64,000 nt of DNA from Miniphocaeibacter halophilus (GTDB lineage: Bacteria; Bacillota; Clostridia; Tissierellales; Peptoniphilaceae). How positions within the stretch are numbered: the first letter of the stretch is position 1; every line of letters begins with the position of its first letter. The stretch covers positions 1,175,868 through 1,239,867 of the forward strand of contig NZ_CP066744.1 in the NCBI RefSeq assembly GCF_016458825.1, in the 5' to 3' direction. This document shows positions 8,554-17,758 of this stretch, piece after piece. The notes beneath the pieces are model-generated. The model did no database searches, was not told where the DNA came from, and saw only the letters and a list, made by a program, of their open reading frames with translations. Both the position numbers and the translations under genes were made by a program.

Positions 8554-10632
8554 ATGAAATTAATTTTTAAATTAAGCAAGGAAAATATAAGAAGAAATAA
8601 GGAACTATATTTGCCTTATATATTTGTATTAATACTTTCTGTTGTACTATTTTTTTTGTGTATTAATTTAACCTTTAATGATTTTTTAAATGAAGAAATT
8701 AAAAATGGATATATTGTAATAGAAGGGGAAAAATATGTAAATGGAATAGGCGCCGGCTACGATGCTTTAAAGGAACAATTTCAGAATGTAAGTATTGTTA
8801 TTGGAATAATTAGCCTAATCTTTACACTATATATTGGAAATTTCATATATAAAAGAAGGTCAATGGATTATGGCGTATATGATATTCTAGGCATGGATAA
8901 AAAACATATTCAGTTTTTGGTAATTTCTGAAATATTAATTCTTGGCCTACCAAGTATATTACTTGGAATTTTAGGCGGTATAGCCTTAAATAAATTAAAT
9001 TTTTTATTTATATCTCGGATACTGGATTTTGGTGAAAACATAAAATCTCAACTAAGCCTTAAGAGCATATGTATTACCTTTGTAGTTTTTCTATCTATTG
9101 AAATTATTTTATGTGTTATTTATTTTTTTAAAATATACTTTAGCCATGCTTTACAAATGATAGGAAAGAAAAAGTATAATTTAAGAAAGAAAAAGTTTTA
9201 TATTTTTGAAAGTTTGGCTGGAATTCTATTAATTCTATTTGCATATTATTTGTCTTTTAGAAACAGATATACAGGAGAAATTACCGCTAGAAACATTATA
9301 CAATTTAATGACATAGTCGAAGTTTCTATTTTGCTCTTAATTGGAACTTTTCTAATTTACCAAGGACTGACGGTTATAGTTTTTTCTTATGTTAAAAAAC
9401 AAAGGATTTACAAAAGGAAAGATAATTTTATTACACTTTCAAATTTAGCCTTTAGGTTTAGGGAAAATGCCATAAGTTTAACTATTATTAGTATTGTAGG
9501 GTGTATATTACTTAATTTTATAGCTTCCAGTATTTTAAACTATAATGGCTTTGTTAATAATTATAATGACATAGATTTATATACAGCTACGGAGACGAAA
9601 AAGGACAGTGAACTTTTAAATAAAAAAATTATTAATCTAGCAGAAGAAAATGGACTAGGTGTAAAGGAAAAAACGAAATATGAAGTGCTTAATTTCCTTC
9701 TAGCTAATGATGAAAATAATATTAAGGTAGTTAATAATTCCAATAACTATGAAAGGTATTTTACAATAATAAGGAATTCAGAGTACAATAATATTTCTAA
9801 AATTAAAGAAAAGGTAAAAGACAATGAAGTTATAATTCTAGGAAATAGCTTATATTATGGAAAAGAGATGAAAAATAATATTCTTCCGGAAATTTCTTTA
9901 TTTGAAAACAATTTAAAGGTAAAGACTATAAGGGAAATTAGCAGTAATGAAAATTTAGACTCCCTTGTTGATGGCTATGGTTTAATAGTATCAGATAATA
10001 TTTATGAAAAAATAATCAATAGTAGTAAATTTAAAAACCAGGAGAGTTTAGAACTTGTCAGTGCGGTTTATATTGTACAGGATTACAAATTTGATGGAGA
10101 TTTTAAAACTATTAAAGAATTTTTAAATAAGGTTGAAGACCATTACAGTAAAGCATTTAATGTCGGAATGGAGAAAACTGTAGTTTCTACAGTTAATGCA
10201 AGGTATTTATCCTTTATTTATGTAATTAATGGTGCTGCTGTTTTCTATTCAACTTATATAACCTTAATATTTTTAATTAATTTTTTCATGATTTTATATT
10301 ATAAACAAATAGTTGAAGGTTATGAGGATGCTAATCAATTTAAAAAATTATACAAAATAGGCTTATCGGAAGAGGAAATAGGTGAAAGTGTACAAAAACA
10401 AATAAAAATATTTTTCCTTGTACCCTTGTTAATATCCATAATACATTTTTTATTAACCTTAAGTTTATCTACCAATATGGCTTCATATATTGATGTAACG
10501 TCAATGAGAGAAATGAATATTACATTTTTAGTATCCATAATCTTATATATAATAATCTATAGTTTAACCTATGTATTAACATCAAAAAAATATAATAGCT
10601 TGATTATTAAAGGAAGTGTTATTAAATATTAG
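8554..10632 (+). CDS. BceB-type ABC permease without its own ATPase gene
   Basis: A 692-residue FtsX-like permease of the peptide-antibiotic resistance type: N-terminal helix, RRSMDYGVYDILGMDKKHI coupling segment near residue 100, about ten membrane helices, and a large extracellular domain between roughly residues 330 and 550. It directly follows the kinase and, unlike the two later permeases, has no ATPase gene in front, so it presumably uses an ATPase encoded further down. The start is set by AAAGGATA before the ATG. Its permease relatives at 11501 and 14587 share the N-terminal FKL-K-N-RNKE-Y-PY pattern. Confidence 0.85.
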   Translation: MKLIFKLSKENIRRNKELYLPYIFVLILSVVLFFLCINLTFNDFLNEEIKNGYIVIEGEKYVNGIGAGYDALKEQFQNVSIVIGIISLIFTLYIGNFIYKRRSMDYGVYDILGMDKKHIQFLVISEILILGLPSILLGILGGIALNKLNFLFISRILDFGENIKSQLSLKSICITFVVFLSIEIILCVIYFFKIYFSHALQMIGKKKYNLRKKKFYIFESLAGILLILFAYYLSFRNRYTGEITARNIIQFNDIVEVSILLLIGTFLIYQGLTVIVFSYVKKQRIYKRKDNFITLSNLAFRFRENAISLTIISIVGCILLNFIASSILNYNGFVNNYNDIDLYTATETKKDSELLNKKIINLAEENGLGVKEKTKYEVLNFLLANDENNIKVVNNSNNYERYFTIIRNSEYNNISKIKEKVKDNEVIILGNSLYYGKEMKNNILPEISLFENNLKVKTIREISSNENLDSLVDGYGLIVSDNIYEKIINSSKFKNQESLELVSAVYIVQDYKFDGDFKTIKEFLNKVEDHYSKAFNVGMEKTVVSTVNARYLSFIYVINGAAVFYSTYITLIFLINFFMILYYKQIVEGYEDANQFKKLYKIGLSEEEIGESVQKQIKIFFLVPLLISIIHFLLTLSLSTNMASYIDVTSMREMNITFLVSIILYIIIYSLTYVLTSKKYNSLIIKGSVIKY

Positions 10633-10667
10633 AAAGTACCAAAATATATTATTGGTACTTTTTGTTT
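10633..10667 (+). terminator. Intrinsic terminator after the first BceB-type permease
   Basis: AAAGTACCAA pairs with TTGGTACTTT across an AT-rich loop, followed by TTGTTTT. It separates the kinase/permease unit from the first ATPase-permease pair. Confidence 0.8.
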
Positions 10668-10741
10668 TATTAAAATTGTGAGGATTTTTTAATATATACA
10701 AGGGAATTAAAGTATATAATTAATATATGGTGGAGGTAGTT

Positions 10742-11500
10742 ATGAGTTTATTAGAGCTTAAAAATATATCAAGAATATATGCGTCAAAGTTTTCAGCTGT
10801 TTCAGTAGAAGCCTTGAAGAAAATAACAATAGAAGTAGAAAAAGGTGAATTTGTAGCAATAATGGGGGAATCCGGTTCAGGAAAGTCCACCTTATTAAAT
10901 ATAATAGCTACCTTAGATGAGCCAACAGCCGGAGACCTATATATAGCAGGAAAAAACATTTCAGGCATAAGCAAGTCAGGCATATCAAAATTTAGAAGGG
11001 AAAACATAGGCTATATCTTTCAGGACTTTAATTTACTGGAAACCCTAAATGTTCAGGAAAATATAGAACTGCCCTTGGTCTTGTCAAATATTAATCCTGA
11101 TGAAATAGAAAAACGAAGTGAAGAAGTAATGAAAAAATTAAGGATTTTGGAATTAAAAAACAAATATCCCTATCAAATATCAGGTGGAGAAAAACAAAGG
11201 GTAGCAATTGGAAGGGCAATAATAATAAATCCTAAAATACTCTTGGCAGATGAACCAACAGGAGCCTTGGACTCAAAGTCATCAACTATGGTCTTAAATA
11301 CCTTAAAGGAAATAAATGAACAGGGTCAAACGGTATTAATGGTAACCCATAGTTTAATAGCAGCAAGTAAGGCTAAAAGGGTGCTGTTTATAAAGGATGG
11401 AATAATATATAATCAACTATTTAAGGGAAGTAGAAGTAACGAGGACTTTTATGAATTAATATCCTATACCCTAACTGTTATGAATGAAAAGGAAGAGTAA
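10742..11500 (+). CDS. BceA-type ABC transporter ATPase, copy 1
   Basis: A 252-residue ATPase of the MacB/BceA group: Walker A GESGSGKST (42-50), signature SGGEKQR (147-153), Walker B ending in DEP (170-172), and the D-loop SALD region as GALDSK. I start it at 10742 because GGAGG lies five bases upstream; the ATG at 10727 has no ribosome binding site of its own. Stop and next start are adjacent (TAAATG), coupling it to the permease. The protein is identical to the second copy at 13828 except Thr187/Asn. Confidence 0.93.
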   Translation: MSLLELKNISRIYASKFSAVSVEALKKITIEVEKGEFVAIMGESGSGKSTLLNIIATLDEPTAGDLYIAGKNISGISKSGISKFRRENIGYIFQDFNLLETLNVQENIELPLVLSNINPDEIEKRSEEVMKKLRILELKNKYPYQISGGEKQRVAIGRAIIINPKILLADEPTGALDSKSSTMVLNTLKEINEQGQTVLMVTHSLIAASKAKRVLFIKDGIIYNQLFKGSRSNEDFYELISYTLTVMNEKEE

Positions 11501-13669
11501 ATGAAACTGTTATTTAAATTAGCTAAGGATAATTTAAAAAGAAATAAGGAAATATATTTACCATATTTTATTACTTTAATAATTTCTGTAGTTATCTTTT
11601 TTTTAATAGTTAATTTTGCCCTTAATCCTAGTATAGATGGAGAAATAAAAGAGTATGAAAGAATGGAAAGTATTTCGAATGAACAGGGAAGTTATACTAT
11701 AAAAAATGAAAGGGAGGTTAGAACATCTGAACTTGGAGACACCTATATTAGATTAAGGAGCTTATTATTTAAGACTACAATTATGGTTGCTGTAATGTCG
11801 GTTATTTTTAATTTATATTCAGTTAACTTTCTTAACCGAAAACGCTCAATGGATTATGGAATTTATAATGTTTTAGGTATGGATAAAAAGCATATTAACA
11901 AACTAGTAGTCCTTGAAATATCCTTATTGAATTTAACGGCTATTTTTATTGGTACAATAACAGGAATTGTGTTAGATAGATTTAATTTTTTAACAATGAG
12001 TAAGGTTTTTAATTTAGATGAAATAATTAAGTCCTACATTAGTCCTAGGGCAATTATTTATACGCTAATCCTATTTATAGTAATTACCTTAACTTCTTCC
12101 TTGTGGACTACAATTTATTTAAGTAGTAAAAAAACACTGGAATTAATATATGGTAAAAGGTCGGAAAATAAAGGGATTATTTTCAATATAGTATTCTCTA
12201 TACTAGGTATTTTACTTATAGGCTTGGGGTATTTTTTTGCTTCAAAGTATTCGTTTTCCAGCTTATATAAGGAAGATCAATTTATGGAGCTGCCTAAATT
12301 GGCCCTTGTAATATTTTTAATTATACTGGGAACTTATTTACTCTTTCAAGGCTTTACTACTGTAATTATAGAGTTTATAAAAAAATTTAAGGGAATTTAT
12401 AAAAGAAAAAATAATTTTGTTGCTATATCCAACCTATCCTATAGGTTAAGGGAAAATGCCGTATCCTTAGGGACTATAACAATACTAGGACTTATGCTAT
12501 TATTGTTTATATTCTTATCCCTAGTATCCTATTATGGCTTTACTAAGGAAGAAAAACAGGGGGATTTATATATAGAAGTATTTGATGAAAACTATACAGA
12601 AGATATAAAATCCTTTGTTTCTAAAGTGGTAGAAAAAGAAGGTTTTGAAATAGATAGCTCCTACGAAATGGGAGTTTTAGCAGGAATAGAGGTTAAGGAA
12701 AAGGATAATATAGAAATTTTAAAAAACCATAAGCTTATTAGATATTTATCCTTAGCAAAAGTTTCAGAATATAATAGGGTATTTAAAGAAAATGTTAAAT
12801 TAAGAGAAGATGAAACTATAATCTTTGGAAATATTTTAGAGTCAAAGGAAGAAATGGAAAGGGAAATTTTACCTACTATTACTTTATTTGGGGAAAAACT
12901 AAAAGTAAAAGCCATTGAAAGTAGTGATGACAATGAAATTTTAGAATCTTTTAGAAATTCATATTTACTGCTTATTCCAGATAAATTATATGAAGAACTT
13001 GAAGAAAAACATTATAAAGTTCCGGAAAATGTCGTAGATATTGATGAAGAGGGAAATTATATAAGCGATACAGGGGAGAAGGTCTACAGTCCAATTGATA
13101 AATCTAGTAAATATTTAATCTACAAATTCAAAGGCGATGAAAATAAAATCTATAACTTTATGAAAAGTATAAGTACAAATGGTACAGAATTATATGATGA
13201 GGATTTATCATATTATTTTACTTATCATTTTAATCCAAAGTTTATAGACTCAAATATTATTACTAGAGGCTCCTATATATTTGCAAGTATTTACCTGACT
13301 ATTTTACTAGCCCTTAATTTCTTTATGATTTTATACTATAAACAAATAGTAGAAGGTTATAAGGATGTAGACCAATTTAAAAAACTTTTTAAAATTGGTC
13401 TTGATGAAAAAGAAATAGTAAAAACCATGAATAGGCAAATAAATATATTTTTCTTTTTGCCCTTGGTAATTTCCGTTATACATTTTATATTTTCCAGCAA
13501 AATACTGTCTAATATTGTAGTGTATATAAATATTTCATCTAATAATGAAATGAAAAGGTATATTGTTATTGCAATTTTAGTCTATATAGTTTTTTACATT
13601 GGTATCTACTATATAACCTTAAAGAAATATAGAACTATAATCTTGAACAGGACGAGAATAAAAGACTAA
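11501..13669 (+). CDS. BceB-type ABC permease, second
   Basis: A 722-residue FtsX-like permease forming a pair with the preceding ATPase. It shows the RRSMDYG/KRSMDYGIYNVLGMDKKHI coupling segment, paired helix bundles at both ends and a long extracellular region from roughly 350 to 600. That region is the most divergent part among the three permeases and is the expected drug- or peptide-recognition part in this family. The first ~20 residues and the DNA encoding them match the third permease almost exactly, because the conserved ATPase block extends into the permease start. Confidence 0.88.
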   Translation: MKLLFKLAKDNLKRNKEIYLPYFITLIISVVIFFLIVNFALNPSIDGEIKEYERMESISNEQGSYTIKNEREVRTSELGDTYIRLRSLLFKTTIMVAVMSVIFNLYSVNFLNRKRSMDYGIYNVLGMDKKHINKLVVLEISLLNLTAIFIGTITGIVLDRFNFLTMSKVFNLDEIIKSYISPRAIIYTLILFIVITLTSSLWTTIYLSSKKTLELIYGKRSENKGIIFNIVFSILGILLIGLGYFFASKYSFSSLYKEDQFMELPKLALVIFLIILGTYLLFQGFTTVIIEFIKKFKGIYKRKNNFVAISNLSYRLRENAVSLGTITILGLMLLLFIFLSLVSYYGFTKEEKQGDLYIEVFDENYTEDIKSFVSKVVEKEGFEIDSSYEMGVLAGIEVKEKDNIEILKNHKLIRYLSLAKVSEYNRVFKENVKLREDETIIFGNILESKEEMEREILPTITLFGEKLKVKAIESSDDNEILESFRNSYLLLIPDKLYEELEEKHYKVPENVVDIDEEGNYISDTGEKVYSPIDKSSKYLIYKFKGDENKIYNFMKSISTNGTELYDEDLSYYFTYHFNPKFIDSNIITRGSYIFASIYLTILLALNFFMILYYKQIVEGYKDVDQFKKLFKIGLDEKEIVKTMNRQINIFFFLPLVISVIHFIFSSKILSNIVVYINISSNNEMKRYIVIAILVYIVFYIGIYYITLKKYRTIILNRTRIKD

Positions 13670-13692
13670 CAAGGGCATATTTTATTAAGTAG

Positions 13693-13725
13693 GACATATG
13701 AAATTTAGTTTTATATGTCTTTTTA
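13693..13725 (+). terminator. Intrinsic terminator after the second permease
   Basis: GACATATGAAA pairs with TTTTATATGTC across TTTAG, followed by a T-run. Confidence 0.8.
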
Positions 13726-13827
13726 CTTGCTAAATTACAAACTTGTTAGAAATATAAAGAATTCTGTAAGGATATTCTAATATATAGATTTGCAATAAAT
13801 ATTATAATATATACACAGGAGGTAGGT

Positions 13828-14586
13828 ATGAGTTTATTAGAGCTTAAAAATATATCGAGAATATATGCATCAAAGTTTTCGGCTGTTTCAGTAGAAGCCT
13901 TGAAGAAAATAACAATAGAAGTAGAAAAAGGCGAATTTGTAGCAATAATGGGAGAATCCGGTTCGGGAAAGTCCACACTATTAAATATAATAGCTACCTT
14001 AGATGAGCCAACAGCCGGAGACCTATATATAGCAGGAAAAAATATTTCAGGCATAAGTAAGTCAGGCATATCAAAATTTAGAAGGGAAAACATAGGCTAT
14101 ATCTTCCAGGACTTTAATTTACTGGAAACCCTAAATGTTCAGGAAAATATAGAGCTGCCCTTGGTCTTGTCAAATATTAATCCTGATGAAATAGAAAAAC
14201 GAAGTGAAGAAGTAATGAAAAAATTAAGGATTTTGGAACTTAAAAATAAATATCCCTATCAAATATCAGGTGGAGAAAAACAAAGGGTAGCAATTGGAAG
14301 GGCAATAATAATAAACCCTAAAATACTCTTGGCAGATGAACCAACAGGAGCCTTGGACTCAAAGTCATCAACTATGGTCTTAAATAACTTAAAGGAAATA
14401 AATGAGCAAGGTCAAACGGTATTAATGGTAACCCATAGTTTAATAGCAGCAAGTAAGGCTAAAAGGGTGCTTTTTATAAAAGATGGAATAATATATAATC
14501 AACTATTTAAGGGAAGTAGAAGTAACGAGGATTTTTATGAATTAATATCCTATACCCTAACTGTAATGAATGAAAAGGAAGAGTAA
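13828..14586 (+). CDS. BceA-type ABC transporter ATPase, copy 2
   Basis: A 252-residue ATPase with the same motifs as the gene at 10742 (Walker A 42-50, SGGEKQ 147-152, DEP 170-172) and a single residue change (Asn187). Nucleotide differences are scattered and mostly silent. CAGGAGGTAGGT precedes the ATG. It is fused by an adjoining TAAATG junction to the third permease. Near identity next to strongly diverged permeases means either very recent duplication of the ATPase or gene conversion keeping the two copies alike. Confidence 0.93.
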   Translation: MSLLELKNISRIYASKFSAVSVEALKKITIEVEKGEFVAIMGESGSGKSTLLNIIATLDEPTAGDLYIAGKNISGISKSGISKFRRENIGYIFQDFNLLETLNVQENIELPLVLSNINPDEIEKRSEEVMKKLRILELKNKYPYQISGGEKQRVAIGRAIIINPKILLADEPTGALDSKSSTMVLNNLKEINEQGQTVLMVTHSLIAASKAKRVLFIKDGIIYNQLFKGSRSNEDFYELISYTLTVMNEKEE

Positions 14587-16671
14587 ATGAAACTGTTATT
14601 TAAATTAGCTAAGGATAATTTAAAAAGAAATAAGGAAATATATATTCCCTATATATTGACTGTAGTTTTGTCGGTAGTTTTCTTTTACCTAACTCTAAAC
14701 CTATATTTTAATGAAAGTATAAATTTAGATTACGGCTATAATACATTAAAAATACTGTTATATATTACTGCCGTAGCTATAGGGGTTATGAGTTTAATAT
14801 TTAATATATATGTTAACAGCTTTTTAAATAAAAGAAGAAGTGTAGACTACGGTGTATATGACTTACTGGGAATGGATAAAAGACATATTAAAAAATTAAT
14901 ATTTATTGAAAATATTATTCTTAATATAATTAGTATTATTATAGGGGTGTTTTCTTCTATAATATTGGATAAATTAAACTTTCTAATAATTTCAAGAGCA
15001 TTAAATTTTGAATCTACCTTAAAGTCTGCCTTAAGTTTAAAGGCTGTTATTATAACAATTATAGTTTTTTTCTTAATAACATTTACTTCAATTATATTAA
15101 CAAGTCACAAGGTTATTAGGAAAAATGGACTGGATATTTTAAATGTTAAAAAGAAGATTCAAAGAAAATCCGTCTTAAGCGCATTTATGGCTATAGTTGG
15201 AATAATTTTTATAATTATCGGTTATATAATTGCGGTTATCTTAGAACCAAGTAATCTTATGGCAGTAGAATATGTTTTTTTAGAAGGAATTAATATTATA
15301 TATATAGCATTAATAGCTGTTATATTTGTTGTTGTGGGAACTTACTTAATATTTCAAGGACTTATAGTTTCAATATTTAATTATTTAAAAAAGAGAAAAA
15401 ATATATACAAGAAAAACAATAATTTTATAGCAATTTCCAATTTATCCATTAGAATTAAGGAAAATGCTGTAAGTTTAGCAACAATTTGTATTTTAAGCTG
15501 TATGATAATAGTTACACTTTGCATGAGTATAATAGCCTATGTAAGTTTTGTTCATAATATAGAACCTTATGATATTTTATTGGGGACTTTTAAGGAAGAA
15601 GATAGCTCTAATATAGATAGCGCTTTTAGAGAAGATTTGAAAAACAACAAGCTAGAAGTAGAAGATTTTAAAAGATTTGAAATAATTGAAGGAATATCAA
15701 CTTATCCGGGAAGGGATAATAAAGATATTATAGATATTTATAAATCCGAAGGACAAGCATATGTTAGTGCATTAAAAATGTCCGATTATAATAAATTAGC
15801 TGATAAAGAAATAGAATTAAAGGAAGACGAGGTTATTTTACTTGCTAATAATTTATTTGAATATGAAGCTATTTTAGAAAAGGAAATAAAGGAAAATATA
15901 AATATTTTTGGGAAGGATTTTAAATTAAAAGAAAAAATCGTTGTAGAAGATTTAGCGCACTATTTTTATAATTTAACCCTGGTTATTCCGGATGATTATT
16001 TTGACTATATTAAGGAAGAATTTGTATATGAATTCCTAGACGATGGAAGATTTAAAAACAAGGAGGGAGAAATAGTTACAGAAGCTCCTATACAGAATTA
16101 TTTCATAGAGCAAAGTTATAATCTTAGTGGTGATAAGCTAGAGAAAAAAGATTTTTTTGATAAATATCTATTAGAAGATTCAAAAATAAATTCAATAAAT
16201 AAGTTGGAAACAAAGGGATATACATGGAGAACGAATAATATGTATTTTGGTGATAAGGTGGGCGTAGCTCCCTTTATTGTGGTTGGAATTTATTTAACAA
16301 TAATTTTCTTACTGAACTTCCTTATAGTAGTCTACTACAAGCAGTTGTCAGAAGGTTACGAAGATGCAGAGCAGTTTAAAAAGCTATATAAGGTAGGTCT
16401 TACTAAGGATGAAATAAACACTACAATTAATAAGCAAATAACCATATTTTTCTTTCTACCCCTCTTAACAGCAATAGTTCATTATATTTTTGCCATTAAT
16501 ATAATCAATCTATTTGCCCTAAGTTTTGGTTTAATATCTAGTAAAACCCTACAGACAATAGAGTTAATAACTATATTAATGTATATTGTAATTTACTTTA
16601 TAGCCTATTTAATAACATCGAGAAAATACAGAAATATAATTATAAAGAGAAGTGGGAAAATAGTTTCCTAA
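14587..16671 (+). CDS. BceB-type ABC permease, third
   Basis: A 694-residue FtsX-like permease paired with ATPase copy 2. It carries the RRSVDYGVYDLLGMDKRHIKK coupling motif near residue 95, clustered membrane helices, and an extracellular domain (about 320-560) unlike those of its two relatives. With the kinase and regulator upstream this makes one sensing unit and three permeases, perhaps separating sensing from detoxification, as reported for some Firmicute Bce networks. A strong terminator overlaps its stop codon. Confidence 0.87.
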   Translation: MKLLFKLAKDNLKRNKEIYIPYILTVVLSVVFFYLTLNLYFNESINLDYGYNTLKILLYITAVAIGVMSLIFNIYVNSFLNKRRSVDYGVYDLLGMDKRHIKKLIFIENIILNIISIIIGVFSSIILDKLNFLIISRALNFESTLKSALSLKAVIITIIVFFLITFTSIILTSHKVIRKNGLDILNVKKKIQRKSVLSAFMAIVGIIFIIIGYIIAVILEPSNLMAVEYVFLEGINIIYIALIAVIFVVVGTYLIFQGLIVSIFNYLKKRKNIYKKNNNFIAISNLSIRIKENAVSLATICILSCMIIVTLCMSIIAYVSFVHNIEPYDILLGTFKEEDSSNIDSAFREDLKNNKLEVEDFKRFEIIEGISTYPGRDNKDIIDIYKSEGQAYVSALKMSDYNKLADKEIELKEDEVILLANNLFEYEAILEKEIKENINIFGKDFKLKEKIVVEDLAHYFYNLTLVIPDDYFDYIKEEFVYEFLDDGRFKNKEGEIVTEAPIQNYFIEQSYNLSGDKLEKKDFFDKYLLEDSKINSINKLETKGYTWRTNNMYFGDKVGVAPFIVVGIYLTIIFLLNFLIVVYYKQLSEGYEDAEQFKKLYKVGLTKDEINTTINKQITIFFFLPLLTAIVHYIFAINIINLFALSFGLISSKTLQTIELITILMYIVIYFIAYLITSRKYRNIIIKRSGKIVS

Positions 16672-16712
16672 AAAAGCAATTTCAGTTTGTTATAAACTGA
16701 AATTGCTTTTTT
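16670..16712 (+). terminator. Intrinsic terminator of the Bce-like cluster
   Basis: A 19-bp perfect stem (AAAAAAGCAATTTCAGTTT with its complement) across a GTTAT loop, ending in T6. Confidence 0.95.
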
Positions 16713-16727
16713 AAAATTGTTTAAATA

Positions 16728-16756
16728 TTGACCAAGTAATAATAATTAGGTATTCT
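16728..16756 (+). promoter_or_regulatory. Promoter of the tungsten operon
   Basis: TTGACC at 16728-16733, a 17-base spacer and TATTCT at 16751-16756. The start of transcription would fall near 16763, immediately before the structured leader. Confidence 0.65.
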
Positions 16757-16765
16757 ATATATAAG

Positions 16766-16840
16766 GAATGTATAAAAAATAGCTTTATTTCTTTAAAGAG
16801 ATAACGTTTTCGTTATTATTTATACATTCGTAATTTTTTT
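16766..16840 (+). promoter_or_regulatory. Candidate structured leader (three-way junction) before tupA
   Basis: GAATGTATAAA (16766-16776) is the exact complement of TTTATACATTC (16819-16829), a closing stem of 11 bp. Inside are CTTTA/TAAAG (16783-16798) and ATAACG-TTTT-CGTTAT (16801-16816), giving a three-way junction that starts almost at the predicted transcript start. GTAA and a T7 run follow (to 16840), so the element could double as an attenuator. It does not resemble the Moco/Tuco riboswitch consensus as I know it. The inner ATAACG/CGTTAT palindrome could instead be a protein operator. Confidence 0.45.
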
Positions 16841-16863
16841 ATTAAAAAAACAAGGGGGAAACA

Positions 16864-17727
16864 ATGAGAAAAAAATTTTTAGCATTAAGTTTAGTTTTAA
16901 TGATGGTTCTTGTAGGATGTACAAATTCAAAAACTCCGGAAAGCGAAACGATTACACCAACTGAAGGAAAGGCAAAAGTGGAAGAAAATGGAAAAATAAT
17001 TCTTTCAACAACAACCAGTACAGAAGATTCCGGTTTATTGGAGTTTATACTTCCTGACTTTACTGAAAAAACAGGTATTGAAGTTGATACTATAGCTGTA
17101 GGTACAGGAGCAGCTTTACAAATGGGTAAAGACGGTGAGGCAGATGTTCTTTTAGTACATGCTAAAGCCGATGAAGAGGCTTTTGTAGAAGAGGGTTATG
17201 GTGTTGAGCGTTTTGATGTAATGTATAACGACTTTATTATAGTTGGTCCTAAAGATGGAGCTATTTCACCTAATGAAGATGTGGAAGAAACATTTAAAAC
17301 TATAGCTAATGACAATTTACCTTTTGTTTCCAGAGGAGATGACTCAGGTACTCACAAGAAAGAAGTTGGTATTTGGGAAAATCTAGACATAGATGTGGCA
17401 AACCTACCTGAATATGTAAGTGCAGGACAAGGGATGGGAGCAACTTTAGGAATGGCAGCTGAAAAAAATGCATATTGTTTAACAGATAGGGCAACTTGGT
17501 TAACTTTTGAAGATAAGGGTGACTTGGATATAGTATGTGAAAAAAGTGAGGATTTGTTAAACTATTATGGAGTTATTGCTGTAAATCCTGAAAAAAATGA
17601 AGGTGTAAATGAAGAAGGAGCTAAGGCTTTCGTTGATTGGATAATTAGTCCGGAAACTCAAGAATTAATTGGAACATTTGGTGAAAAGGAATTTGGTCAA
17701 TCATTATTTACACCAAACGCTAAATAG
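16864..17727 (+). CDS. tupA: Tungstate-binding lipoprotein TupA
   Basis: A 287-residue solute-binding protein with a lipoprotein signal ending in LVGC (Cys19). It has the TupA landmarks: STTTSTEDSGLL (oxyanion-binding TTTS), VGTGAALQMGKDGEADVLLVH and SRGDDSGTHKKE. In this family these residues form the tungstate pocket. It heads a tup operon that leads into an aldehyde:ferredoxin oxidoreductase, which favours tungstate over molybdate. AAGGGGGAAAC precedes the ATG. Confidence 0.95.
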   Translation: MRKKFLALSLVLMMVLVGCTNSKTPESETITPTEGKAKVEENGKIILSTTTSTEDSGLLEFILPDFTEKTGIEVDTIAVGTGAALQMGKDGEADVLLVHAKADEEAFVEEGYGVERFDVMYNDFIIVGPKDGAISPNEDVEETFKTIANDNLPFVSRGDDSGTHKKEVGIWENLDIDVANLPEYVSAGQGMGATLGMAAEKNAYCLTDRATWLTFEDKGDLDIVCEKSEDLLNYYGVIAVNPEKNEGVNEEGAKAFVDWIISPETQELIGTFGEKEFGQSLFTPNAK

Positions 17728-17758
17728 AATAATACGATATTAATTAGAGGTATTTAAA

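Noticed and set aside
13746-14093. Long antisense reading frame opposite the ATPase genes (also at 10720-11007)
   Set aside because: It occurs in both copies only because the ATPase DNA is duplicated; there is no ribosome binding site or family match, and the sense strand clearly encodes the ATPase.
10742-14620. Insertion sequence or transposon as the cause of the ATPase duplication
   Set aside because: No transposase, terminal inverted repeats or target-site duplication could be seen around either copy.
16766-16840. Known Moco/Tuco riboswitch
   Set aside because: The conserved GC-containing core of that motif is not present; the element is AU-rich and has a different branching pattern.
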